A stretch of 64,000 nucleotides of DNA from Nonomuraea spiralis (GTDB taxonomy: Bacteria > Actinomycetota > Actinomycetes > Streptosporangiales > Streptosporangiaceae): positions 124,001 through 188,000 of the forward strand of contig NZ_BMRC01000011.1 of NCBI RefSeq assembly GCF_014648435.1, read 5' to 3'. How positions within the stretch are numbered: the stretch's first letter is position 1; the number at the start of each line of letters is the position of its first letter. Shown piece after piece: positions 48,137 to 54,851 of the stretch. The notes under the pieces are model-generated. The model was not told the origin of the DNA, made no database searches, and was given only the letters and a program-made list of their open reading frames with translations. The translations under genes were made by a program, and so were the position numbers.

Positions 48137-50391
48137 AGCGACAGCTCGGGGTGGAGGCGCTTCATGGACCAGACCCGGCCGCGCTCCACCGCGAAGGTGG
48201 TCAGCGCGAGCCCCAGCACGAGGAATGCGGACAGCACGCCGCAAGCCTGCCACACCACGGTCAGATCGCCGCCACTGATCAGCCTGCGCAGCGCCGAGAC
48301 GACCCAGCTCATCGGCAACCACGGCGAGATCGTCTGGAAGAAGCCGGGCGAGGTCTCGATCGGGTACGTCCCCGCCGCCGAGGTGAGCTGCAACATCAGC
48401 AGCGCCAGCGCCACCACCCGGCCGGGCGGCCCGAGCAGCGCGTTGACCGCCTGCACCACCGCCAGGAACGCGGCCGCCGCCAGCAGCAGCAGCCCGATCA
48501 CCCCGAGCCAGTGCGCCGCCTCCAGCCCGAGCGCGAACCGCAGCACCGCCGCCAGCACCCCGACCTGGGCCGCGCCCAGCGCCGCCGCGGGCAGCCAGCC
48601 CGCGAGCGCGATGCGCAGCGCGCCCGTGGTCCCGGCCAGCCGCCGCTGGTTCAGCGGCTTGAGCACCATGAACGCGATCATCGCGCCCACCCACAACGCC
48701 AGCGGCAGGAAGAACGGCGCGAAGCCGGTGCCGTAGTTGGGGACCTCGTTGTCGACCGTCTTGGCCAGCCGCACCGGGTCGCTCATCACGTCGGCGCGGG
48801 CGGCGCGCTGTCGCGCGTCGTAGTCGGGGATCTTCTCCGCGCCCTCGCCGAGCCCGCCGGCCAGGTCCTTCGAGCCCTTGGCGAGCTGGTCCATGCCCTT
48901 GTCCACCTGGCCGGCGCCGTCGTGCAGCCGGTCGACACCGGCGTGCAGGGTGCTCGCGCCGTCGCCCAGCCTGACCAGGCCGCCGCCGAGCTGCCCGAGG
49001 CCGCTGGTGACCTTGGCCGAGCCGTCGTGCAGCTTGGTCGCGCCCTGGTAGAGGGTGCCCGCGCCGGTGCCGGCCTTGGCCAGGCTCGCGTCCACGGTCG
49101 CGGCGCCGGCGGCCAGCTTGGCCAGGCCGTCGTCCAGGGCGTTCACCTGGGTTCTGACCTGGTCGACCTTGGGGCCGATCTGCGGGGCCACGGCGGCGAT
49201 CTTCCTGGCGTTCCTGGCCAGCGCGCGGGCCTGGGCGGACAGGTCGGAGGCGCCGCTGCTGCCCCCGGTGTCCACCGAGCCGGCCTGCTCGGCGGCGCGT
49301 TCGGCGGCGTTCGCCGCGCTGCGCAGGAGGGAGCGCAGCTCGGGGTCGGCGTCGGCACCGAGGCGGTCGAGCGCGGCCTGGGCCTGGGAGGCGGCCTCCC
49401 GGGCGCTGCCCGCCGCGCGGGTCGCGCCGGTGCCCTTGCCGCCGCCGTCCGCCAGCCGATCGGCGGCCGCGGCCACCTCCTCGGCCGCGTCCGCGACCTT
49501 CGGGCCCCACTCGTTCAGTACGGGCACGTACTTGTCGGCGAGCTGGTTGACCGCGCGGGTCTGGGTGTGGACCTGGCCGGCCGCCTCGCGGGTGCCCTTC
49601 CGCAGCTCGGAGGTGCCCTCGCGGCGGAGCTTGCGCAGGCCGTCCCGCAGCTCGCCGATGGCCTGCTGCGCCTTCCCGATGCCGCCGGTGACCTGGGCCG
49701 AGCCCGCGCGCAGCTTGCCGGTGGCGGTGTTGGCGCTGTTCAGGCCGACGGAGAGCCGCTGGGCGCCGTTCTCGGCGGTGCCGAGGCCGGAGTTGAGCTT
49801 GGAGACGCCGTCGCCGGCCTTGACCGCGCCGTCGTGCAGCTTGCCGGCGCCGTCGGCGGCCTCGGTGGTCGCCTCGTGGATGTCGCCGATCGAGACGAAG
49901 ACCTTGTCGAAGTAGTCGTGGATGGCCGTGCGCTCGGCGGCGGCACGTACCTCGTTGAAGACGGCGTCGGAGATGCTGCCGACGATGTAGCTGCGGCCGG
50001 TGTCCACGCGCAGGCCGAGCTGGGCCGGGGTCGGCGTGGTGGCGTCGTCGGAGGGGGAGGCCAGGCGGGCGCTGAAGTCGGCGGGCACGGTGAGCGACAG
50101 GTAGTAGCTGCCGTCGGCCACGCCGTCGGCGGCCTCGCGGGCCGTGGCCTCGTGCCAGGCGAAGGTGTCGCGTTCGCGCAGCTCGTCGGCGAGGTCCTGG
50201 CCGGCGTGCAGGGGCTTGCCGTCGACCGCGGCCGGGCGGTCCTCCATGACCAGCGCGACGGGCACCCGGTTCAGATTGCCCTGCGGGTCCCAGAACGACC
50301 ACAGATACAGTCCGGCGTACAGAAGTGGCAACACGATCACCGCCGCCAGCGCCGCCCGGGTCAACCGGGACCGCAACATGCCCTTCATCAC
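48133..50391 (-). CDS. YhgE/Pip family membrane protein
   Basis: A 752-residue protein of the ABC-2-like YhgE/Pip family. One helix at about residues 11-32 is followed by an outer region of about 500 residues that contains many heptad-like repeats of the form GAxKLxDGxxKxxxG (for example GAGKLHDGAVKAGDG and GATKLHDGSAKV), then five helices from about 555 to 735. The repeats are a hallmark of this family, whose phage-infection protein members act at the cell surface; in actinomycetes they sit with an ATPase and a TetR regulator, as here. The start overlaps the ATPase gene stop (ATGA). Confidence 0.9.
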   Translation of the reverse strand: MMKGMLRSRLTRAALAAVIVLPLLYAGLYLWSFWDPQGNLNRVPVALVMEDRPAAVDGKPLHAGQDLADELRERDTFAWHEATAREAADGVADGSYYLSLTVPADFSARLASPSDDATTPTPAQLGLRVDTGRSYIVGSISDAVFNEVRAAAERTAIHDYFDKVFVSIGDIHEATTEAADGAGKLHDGAVKAGDGVSKLNSGLGTAENGAQRLSVGLNSANTATGKLRAGSAQVTGGIGKAQQAIGELRDGLRKLRREGTSELRKGTREAAGQVHTQTRAVNQLADKYVPVLNEWGPKVADAAEEVAAAADRLADGGGKGTGATRAAGSAREAASQAQAALDRLGADADPELRSLLRSAANAAERAAEQAGSVDTGGSSGASDLSAQARALARNARKIAAVAPQIGPKVDQVRTQVNALDDGLAKLAAGAATVDASLAKAGTGAGTLYQGATKLHDGSAKVTSGLGQLGGGLVRLGDGASTLHAGVDRLHDGAGQVDKGMDQLAKGSKDLAGGLGEGAEKIPDYDARQRAARADVMSDPVRLAKTVDNEVPNYGTGFAPFFLPLALWVGAMIAFMVLKPLNQRRLAGTTGALRIALAGWLPAAALGAAQVGVLAAVLRFALGLEAAHWLGVIGLLLLAAAAFLAVVQAVNALLGPPGRVVALALLMLQLTSAAGTYPIETSPGFFQTISPWLPMSWVVSALRRLISGGDLTVVWQACGVLSAFLVLGLALTTFAVERGRVWSMKRLHPELSL

Positions 50392-50957
50392 AGCTCCACG
50401 AGGTGGTCGTAGCGGGCGGGCGGGCGTACGCAGCTCGCGACCACGGCCGTGCCGAGGTCACCGCCGAGGTCGCGCAGCAGGTCCCACAGCCCTCGTACGT
50501 GGTCGTCGGGCAGACCGGCGTCCACGTTGTCGGCGAGGATCACCGCGGGCTCGTCCAGCAGGGCCAGGGCGACGCCGAGGCGCACCTGCTGCTCGCGGTC
50601 CAGCTCCCGCACCGGCGTCGTGTCCGGCACCGCGAACCCCGTCCGCTCCAAAGCTTCCTGGTACGGCTTGCGCCTGCGCTCACGCAGGTGCTCCTTGACC
50701 GTCAGCGCCCTGTCGAGATCCGTCACGCCGTCCACCAGCGCGAGCGCCGCCACCTTGCGGACGGCGCGCGGCCTGGTGTGCCCGGCGACGGCGAGCGTGC
50801 CCGTCGTCGGCCTCATCCGCCCGGCCAGCGTGAGCAGCAGGCTCGTACGCCCGCTGCCCGCCGGGCCCGCGACCGCCGTGAGCGTGCCGGGGCCCGCCTT
50901 CAGCGAGACCTCCGGATACACCCCCTTGAGCGACAACCCCACGGCGACGATCACCAC
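50388..50957 (-). CDS. ABC-type ATP-binding protein with altered catalytic motifs
   Basis: A short (189 residues) ABC ATPase-like protein. The P-loop reads GPAGSGRTSL (31-40), with Arg37 in the place of the invariant Lys. The signature LSGGQ region is replaced by ELDREQQVRLG, and Walker B reads VILADNVD, with Asn for the catalytic Glu. ATP binding may be retained, but hydrolysis is doubtful. It is the first gene of the operon with the YhgE/Pip protein and TetR regulator, starting at GTG 50957 immediately downstream of a palindromic operator. Similar proteins in other actinomycetes share the SGRT form, so this is a family trait and not a recent mutation. Confidence 0.8.
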   Translation of the reverse strand: MVIVAVGLSLKGVYPEVSLKAGPGTLTAVAGPAGSGRTSLLLTLAGRMRPTTGTLAVAGHTRPRAVRKVAALALVDGVTDLDRALTVKEHLRERRRKPYQEALERTGFAVPDTTPVRELDREQQVRLGVALALLDEPAVILADNVDAGLPDDHVRGLWDLLRDLGGDLGTAVVASCVRPPARYDHLVEL

Positions 50958-50968
50958 GACCCCATCTC

Positions 50969-50990
50969 TTGAACTGACCAGTCAGTACAA
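50969..50990. promoter_or_regulatory. TetR-type palindromic operator
   Basis: ACTGAC-CA-GTCAGT is a perfect 14-bp palindrome at 50973-50986, extended by TTG and CAA outside it to 22 bp with one mismatch per side. It lies 12 bp upstream of the ABC-YhgE-TetR operon. Confidence 0.7.
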
Positions 50991-51013
50991 AAGATAGCCC
51001 ATGGCGCAGCTGG

Positions 51014-51655
51014 TCAGGTTGTGAGATACGCCTCTAGGCGTTCGGCCAGCTCCTCCGGGCGCGCCAGCATGACCATGTGGCTGCCGCCGATCTCGTCCGG
51101 CGTGACGCCGAGCCGGTCGCGCACCACCCGCCGCATGAACTCCGGCGGGAAGAACCGGTCGTCCCGGCAGAGCAGGAACCTCGTCGGCACGTCGGGCCAG
51201 GCCGTGCCCGGCCACGGCTCGGCGGACGACTTCTCCGCCTGCGGACGCCCCCTGCGCAGCCCCTCCTCGGCCAGCTCCGCCGGGACGTCGTGCATGAACT
51301 GGGCGACGAGGTCCAGGTCGGAGCCCTGGAAGCCGGTGTTGGCCCACCACTCGCCCGGCGGCTCGCCGGGGACCGGGATCATGGCCGTGACCAGTACGAG
51401 CAGCTTCACCGGCAGTCGGTCGCAGACCAGCGGGGCGACGAAACCGCCCCACGAGTGGGCCACCACGACCAGGTCGTCCGCCGCGCCGACGGCCTGCGCC
51501 ACCGTGTCGGCGTAGTCGGCCAGGCCGGCGGAGTCGTCCTCGATCGGCAGGTCGACGGCCACCGTGCGGTGGCCCCGGGCGCGCAGCTCGGACTCGACCA
51601 GATGCCAGTCCCACGCGGAGCTGCCGCCGCCGTGGATCAGCGCGAACGTCGCCAT
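51014..51655 (-). CDS. Alpha/beta hydrolase
   Basis: A 213-residue alpha/beta hydrolase. The oxyanion segment is HGGGSSAWDWHLV, the nucleophile elbow AHSWGGF carries the Ser, Asp is in LCRDDRFF and the His in GGSHMVML near the C-terminus. Proteins of this form include esterases and lactonase- or salicylate-esterase-like enzymes; I cannot assign a substrate. The start at 51655 has a GAGGGG SD. The PPOX-fold gene ends 5 bp upstream, so the two form a transcript that diverges from the HxlR regulator. Confidence 0.9.
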   Translation of the reverse strand: MATFALIHGGGSSAWDWHLVESELRARGHRTVAVDLPIEDDSAGLADYADTVAQAVGAADDLVVVAHSWGGFVAPLVCDRLPVKLLVLVTAMIPVPGEPPGEWWANTGFQGSDLDLVAQFMHDVPAELAEEGLRRGRPQAEKSSAEPWPGTAWPDVPTRFLLCRDDRFFPPEFMRRVVRDRLGVTPDEIGGSHMVMLARPEELAERLEAYLTT

Positions 51656-51660
51656 CCGCG

Positions 51661-52134
51661 TCACCCCCTCGTCAGTGCGCCGGGCAGGCGCGTCTGGAAG
51701 TCGAGCACGCCCGCCCACGTGGGGCGGACGGCGATGCGGCCCATCCTGACGCCGGGGCGGTCGGCCGCCTCGACGTTCTTCGTGCCCTGCTCCTCGCCGT
51801 AGTAGCGCCGGTGGGCCGCGGCGTACTCGGGCAGGATGCCGTCGACCTCGGTGATCTCCGCCCGGCCCCGGATCAGCAGCACCTCGGGCGGCGGCCCGGG
51901 GACGTCGATGGTGATCGCGAGGTCGGGACGCTCGCGCAGGGCGCCGAGCTTGGCCGACCCGCTGAAGGTGGGCAACACGATCTCCTCGCCGTTCCAGTGG
52001 AACAACATCGGCAACACGCGGGGCGTGCCGTCGCGGGCGACGTACGCGACCCTGGCCAGCTCGGACGAGACCAGCAGCCCGCGCGCGACCGGATGGCCGA
52101 GCAGGCGAAGGTCGCCCTGCGGCAACTCGCTCAT
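51661..52134 (-). CDS. PPOX-class pyridoxamine 5'-phosphate oxidase family protein
   Basis: A 157-residue split-barrel flavin-binding protein. The N-terminal strands RVAYVARDGTPRVLPMLFHWNGEEIVLPTF and the GSAKLGALRERPDLAITI region match PPOX family members that bind FMN or F420. The C-terminal half is Arg-rich with YAAAHRRYYGEEQG. The exact cofactor cannot be read from sequence. It is divergent from an HxlR regulator over a 68-bp gap with direct repeats, and the hydrolase gene follows 5 bp downstream, so regulated co-expression of the two is expected. Confidence 0.85.
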   Translation of the reverse strand: MSELPQGDLRLLGHPVARGLLVSSELARVAYVARDGTPRVLPMLFHWNGEEIVLPTFSGSAKLGALRERPDLAITIDVPGPPPEVLLIRGRAEITEVDGILPEYAAAHRRYYGEEQGTKNVEAADRPGVRMGRIAVRPTWAGVLDFQTRLPGALTRG

Positions 52135-52158
52135 GGCTCTTGCTCCCTTCGTCGATGG

Positions 52159-52189
52159 TCCTAAACTAGTACCAGCTAGTCCTGAACTA
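52159..52189. promoter_or_regulatory. HxlR-type operator with direct repeats
   Basis: The decamer TCCTAAACTA (52159-52168) recurs as TCCTGAACTA (52180-52189), 21 bp apart. Between them, CTAGT appears at 52166-52170 and 52176-52180, 10 bp apart. The repeats cover the gap between the divergent PPOX and HxlR genes on one face of the helix. Confidence 0.55.
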
Positions 52190-52202
52190 CAAGGAGGCCC
52201 GG

Positions 52203-52838
52203 ATGCGCACCTATGACGACCCGTGCGGGATCGCCAGGGCGCTCGACCACGTGGGCGAGCGGTGGGCGCTGCTGATCGTCCGTGAGCTGCTGCTCGGCCC
52301 CAAACGCTTCACCGACCTGCGCGCGGGCCTGCCGTCGGCCAGCCCCAACGTGTTGTCCCAGCGGCTGCGCGAGCTGGAGGAGTCGGGCGTGCTGCGCCGC
52401 CACCGGCTGCCGCCGCCGTACGCCAGCCAGGTCTACGAGCTGACCGAGCGCGGCCTGGAGCTGGAGCCCGCGGTGCTCGCGCTGGCCCGCTGGGGCAGCC
52501 GGATGCCGATGCCCTCGACCGGCTCCCTGAGCGTGGACGCCCTGGTGGTGGCCCTGCGGACCACGTTCGACGCCGAGGCGGCGCGCGGCTTCGAGGCCCG
52601 CGTCGAGCTGCGCGTCGGCCTCGACCGGTTCCTCGCCGAGGTGGCGGCCGGCGGGCTCACCCTCGTCAGGGGCGTCGCCGGCCGCGTGGACGCGGTGCTG
52701 GAGGCCGACGCCGACCGGCTGCGCGGCCTCGCCTTCATGGGCGCCGCCCTCGACGGTGAAGGAGTGCGCGTCGAAGGGGACCGCGAGGCCGTACGCCGCT
52801 TCCTGACCCTGTTCCCGCGTCCGGCGATGAGTTCCTGA
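52203..52838 (+). CDS. HxlR family regulator with C-terminal SCP2-like domain
   Basis: A 211-residue regulator. Residues 1-100 form the HxlR winged helix: CGIARALDHVGERWALLIVRELLLGPKRFTDLR, then the recognition region SASPNVLSQRLRELEESGVLRR and the wing. Residues about 110-205 form a compact domain (ALRTTFDAEAARGFEARVELRVG) of the kind annotated as SCP2-like in HxlR relatives, probably ligand-sensing. ATG 52203 follows AAGGAGG. It is divergent from the PPOX-hydrolase pair, and the direct repeats between them are its probable binding site. Confidence 0.9.
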   Translation: MRTYDDPCGIARALDHVGERWALLIVRELLLGPKRFTDLRAGLPSASPNVLSQRLRELEESGVLRRHRLPPPYASQVYELTERGLELEPAVLALARWGSRMPMPSTGSLSVDALVVALRTTFDAEAARGFEARVELRVGLDRFLAEVAAGGLTLVRGVAGRVDAVLEADADRLRGLAFMGAALDGEGVRVEGDREAVRRFLTLFPRPAMSS

Positions 52839-52884
52839 TCCCGGGCAGGTCTGTCCTGGGAGACAACCGGAAAAGGGAGCGACC

Positions 52885-53385
52885 ATGGAACCGACAGGCG
52901 AGCTCGACCACCGCTTCAGCGCGGACGGCGCCACGCCCACGACCTGGAACGAGGCCCGTGACCAGCTCGAACGCGCCGAGACGTACTGGCTGAGCACCGT
53001 ACGGGCCGACGGCCGCCCGCACGTCACACCCCTGCTGGCGGTCTGGCTGGACGACGCGCCGCACTTCACCACGGGCACCGACGAGCAGAAGGCCAGGAAC
53101 CTGGCCGCCGGCCCGCGCTGCGCGCTCACCACCGGCGCGAGCGCCCTGCACGAGGGCCTCGACGTCGTGGTCGAAGGCACGGCCGAGCGGGTCGCCGACC
53201 CGGCCGGGCTCAAGCGCCTGGCCGCGGCGTGGGAGGCCAAGTACGGCCCCGAATGGCACTTCGACCTCGGCGACGGCGTCTTCCTCAACCGCGGGGGCGG
53301 CGCCGCCCTGGTCTTCAGGGTCGTCCCCGCCAAGATCCTGGCCTTCCGCAAGGGCGACTACGCGCAGACCCGCTGGCGCTTCTGA
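52885..53385 (+). CDS. Pyridoxamine 5'-phosphate oxidase family protein
   Basis: A 166-residue split-barrel flavoprotein with YWLSTVRADGRPHVTPLLAVWLDD and EQKARNLAAGPRCALTTG, both typical of small PPOX-fold proteins that bind FMN or F420. The tail LAFRKGDYAQTRWRF is a common ending in the actinobacterial group. ATG 52885 has an AAGGGAG SD. It lies 46 bp after the HxlR gene on the same strand, so a shared transcript is possible. A specific reaction cannot be assigned. Confidence 0.87.
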   Translation: MEPTGELDHRFSADGATPTTWNEARDQLERAETYWLSTVRADGRPHVTPLLAVWLDDAPHFTTGTDEQKARNLAAGPRCALTTGASALHEGLDVVVEGTAERVADPAGLKRLAAAWEAKYGPEWHFDLGDGVFLNRGGGAALVFRVVPAKILAFRKGDYAQTRWRF

Positions 53386-53403
53386 GAAGGTCCGCAACTT
53401 TTA

Positions 53404-53438
53404 TTGCACAATTTTCCTTGCGCAATTTTTGTTGCGCA
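53404..53438. promoter_or_regulatory. Triple TTGCGCAA operator upstream of ArsR gene
   Basis: TTGCACAA (53404-53411), TTGCGCAA (53418-53425) and TTGCGCA (53432-53438) occur at an exact 14-bp period in an AT-rich block immediately upstream of the ArsR-type gene. They are probably binding sites for autoregulation. Confidence 0.6.
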
Positions 53439-53452
53439 TCTACCGTGGCGGT

Positions 53453-54040
53453 ATGGCACGGCACGAGAAACAGCGCATCCGGGACGTCGGCACGCTCAAG
53501 GCGCTGGCGCACCCGCTGCGCATGCGGCTCTACCGGGCGCTCACCGTGGCCGGCACCGCCACGGCCTCGCAACTGGCCGACCAGGTGGACGAGGCGGTCT
53601 CCCTGGTCAGCTACCACCTGCGGAAACTGGCCGAGCACGACCTCATCGAGGAGGCCGGCACCGGCCGGGGCGACGCCCGCGAGCGCTGGTGGCAACCGTC
53701 GGCGGACAGCATCTCGACCAGGAGCTCCGACTTCCGTGACACCCCTGAGGGCGACGCGGTCCACCGGGCGATGTCACGCCTGCACAGCCGCCAGCTCGCC
53801 GAGATGTACGACGGCTACCTCGACACGCAGGCGGCCTGGGCCGAGCCCTGGCGCGACTCGGCCTTCAGCTCCGAGAGCCTGCTGTCGCTGACCGCCGAAG
53901 AGCTGCGCGCCCTGGGCGTGGAGCTCGGCGAGGTCGTCGAGAAGTGGAAGGCCCGCGGCAAGGCGGCCCGCGAGGCGGGAGACACCGAGGGCCGCGAGAA
54001 CACCGCCGTGCACACGTACGGATTCCCGTTCAGGACGTGA
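53453..54040 (+). CDS. ArsR family winged-helix regulator
   Basis: A 195-residue protein. The N-terminal ArsR-like winged helix is VGTLKALAHPLRMRLYRALTV, then ATASQLADQVDEAVSLVSYHLRKLAEHDLIEEAG and a charged wing (GDARERWWQPS). The C-terminal half is helical, with RLHSRQLAEMYDGYLDTQAAWAEPW. No metal-binding CxC is present, so this is one of the non-metal, helix-extended members. ATG 53453 lacks an SD and lies just after the operator block, so a leaderless transcript is likely. A small gene follows 10 bp downstream. Confidence 0.9.
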   Translation: MARHEKQRIRDVGTLKALAHPLRMRLYRALTVAGTATASQLADQVDEAVSLVSYHLRKLAEHDLIEEAGTGRGDARERWWQPSADSISTRSSDFRDTPEGDAVHRAMSRLHSRQLAEMYDGYLDTQAAWAEPWRDSAFSSESLLSLTAEELRALGVELGEVVEKWKARGKAAREAGDTEGRENTAVHTYGFPFRT

Positions 54041-54050
54041 GGAGCGCAGG

Positions 54051-54254
54051 ATGTATCCCGACTCATACCTATTGGTGGAACGGGTTCGCGCACAGGAACT
54101 GCGGGCCGCCGCCCAGGCCCACGGCCGGGCCCGGCGGGGGACGGCCGCCGCCACATGGGAGCTGCGGCTGGGCTGGGCGCTGGTGGAGGCCGGGTTGCGC
54201 CTGGTGTGCCGCGGCACGTACGAAGGGCCGCGCCTGGCGGACCGGCACGCCTGA
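54051..54254 (+). CDS. Small conserved-type protein
   Basis: A 67-residue protein beginning MYPDSYLLVERVRAQELRA, then an Arg/Ala-rich helix and a hydrophobic helix WELRLGWALVEAGLRLVC. An AGGAG-like SD lies about 7 bp upstream, and the gene starts 10 bp after the ArsR stop. Small proteins with the same opening (MYPxSYxLV) and Arg-rich middle are frequent after regulators in actinomycetes, but no function is known. Codon use is like that of its neighbours. Confidence 0.6.
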   Translation: MYPDSYLLVERVRAQELRAAAQAHGRARRGTAAATWELRLGWALVEAGLRLVCRGTYEGPRLADRHA

Positions 54255-54325
54255 CCCGCCGCGCGGGGGGCAGCCGTCGAGGTCGAGCTGGCCTCCCGGC
54301 ACTGCTCGGCCGTCTCCCGGCGGGG

Positions 54326-54353
54326 CTCAACAGATCCTCAACAAACCCTCAAC
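54326..54353 (+). promoter_or_regulatory. Three CTCAAC direct repeats, 11-bp period
   Basis: CTCAAC occurs at 54326-54331, 54337-54342 and 54348-54353, each 11 bp apart, 50-77 bp upstream of the secreted-protein gene. This one-turn spacing is typical of OmpR/PhoB-type response regulators binding as activators. The rest of the 148-bp gap shows no gene. Confidence 0.5.
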
Positions 54354-54402
54354 GCCCCCGGACGCACGATGTGCGCATCAGTCGATCTCTGAGAGGGGCG
54401 GC

Positions 54403-54780
54403 ATGCGGCACACGATCAGGACACTCGCGGTCCTCGCGGCGGCCGGGACGATCGCCGGCACCGTGGCCATGACCGGACCGGCCGAGGCGGCCGAGGCCGC
54501 CACCGCGGGCTCGTGCCCGCCGATCTCGGTCGCCAACGTGGACCCGGGCTACGGGGTCATGAAGGGAAGGTTCAACCTCAAGGTCGGACCGTACGCAGGG
54601 CGCAGGTGCGCGATCGTCACCTCGGTCGGCAGGGGCACGGTGCTCTACTTCCACTGCTGGACGAAGAACAGGTACGGCACCCTCTGGGTCTTCGCCCGCG
54701 TGAAGGGCACCGGGACGACGGGCTGGATGTCCATCGACAACTTCAGCTACTACGACACGCCCCTCGTCCGCTGCCCCTGA
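54403..54780 (+). CDS. Secreted SH3-like cysteine-containing protein
   Basis: A 125-residue precursor with a Sec signal peptide (MRHTIRTLAVLAAAGTIAGT, cleavage likely after AEAAEA). The mature domain has four cysteines (GSCPP, RRCAI, FHCWT, VRCP), which could form two disulfides, and short beta-strands (FNLKVGPYAG, TVLYFHCW, LWVFARVKG, GWMSIDNF) of SH3b type, a fold used by actinomycete secreted proteins for cell-wall binding. No catalytic motif is seen. It is preceded by three CTCAAC repeats and followed by a strong terminator. Confidence 0.8.
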   Translation: MRHTIRTLAVLAAAGTIAGTVAMTGPAEAAEAATAGSCPPISVANVDPGYGVMKGRFNLKVGPYAGRRCAIVTSVGRGTVLYFHCWTKNRYGTLWVFARVKGTGTTGWMSIDNFSYYDTPLVRCP

Positions 54781-54809
54781 ACGCCGAAACGCCCCTGAAC
54801 GCCGAAACG
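54774..54809 (+). repeat. 18-bp direct duplication over a stop codon
   Basis: Two identical copies of CCCCTGAACGCCGAAACG lie at 54774-54791 and 54792-54809. The first contains the stop of the secreted-protein gene; the second runs into the terminator stem. Confidence 0.9.
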
Positions 54810-54838
54810 CCCCGGACGGCGGGGGGCCGTCCGGGGCG
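54808..54838. terminator. Bidirectional terminator hairpin
   Basis: A perfect 13-bp stem (CGCCCCGGACGGC with GCCGTCCGGGGCG) with a 5-base loop of G stands between the convergent secreted-protein and M20 peptidase genes. Confidence 0.8.
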
Positions 54839-54851
54839 TGGGTGAAGCGGG

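Noticed and set aside
48137-50461. Extension of the TetR frame through the YhgE region
   Set aside because: The upstream part is an out-of-frame reading of the YhgE gene; the GTGA overlap at 48136 is the natural start.
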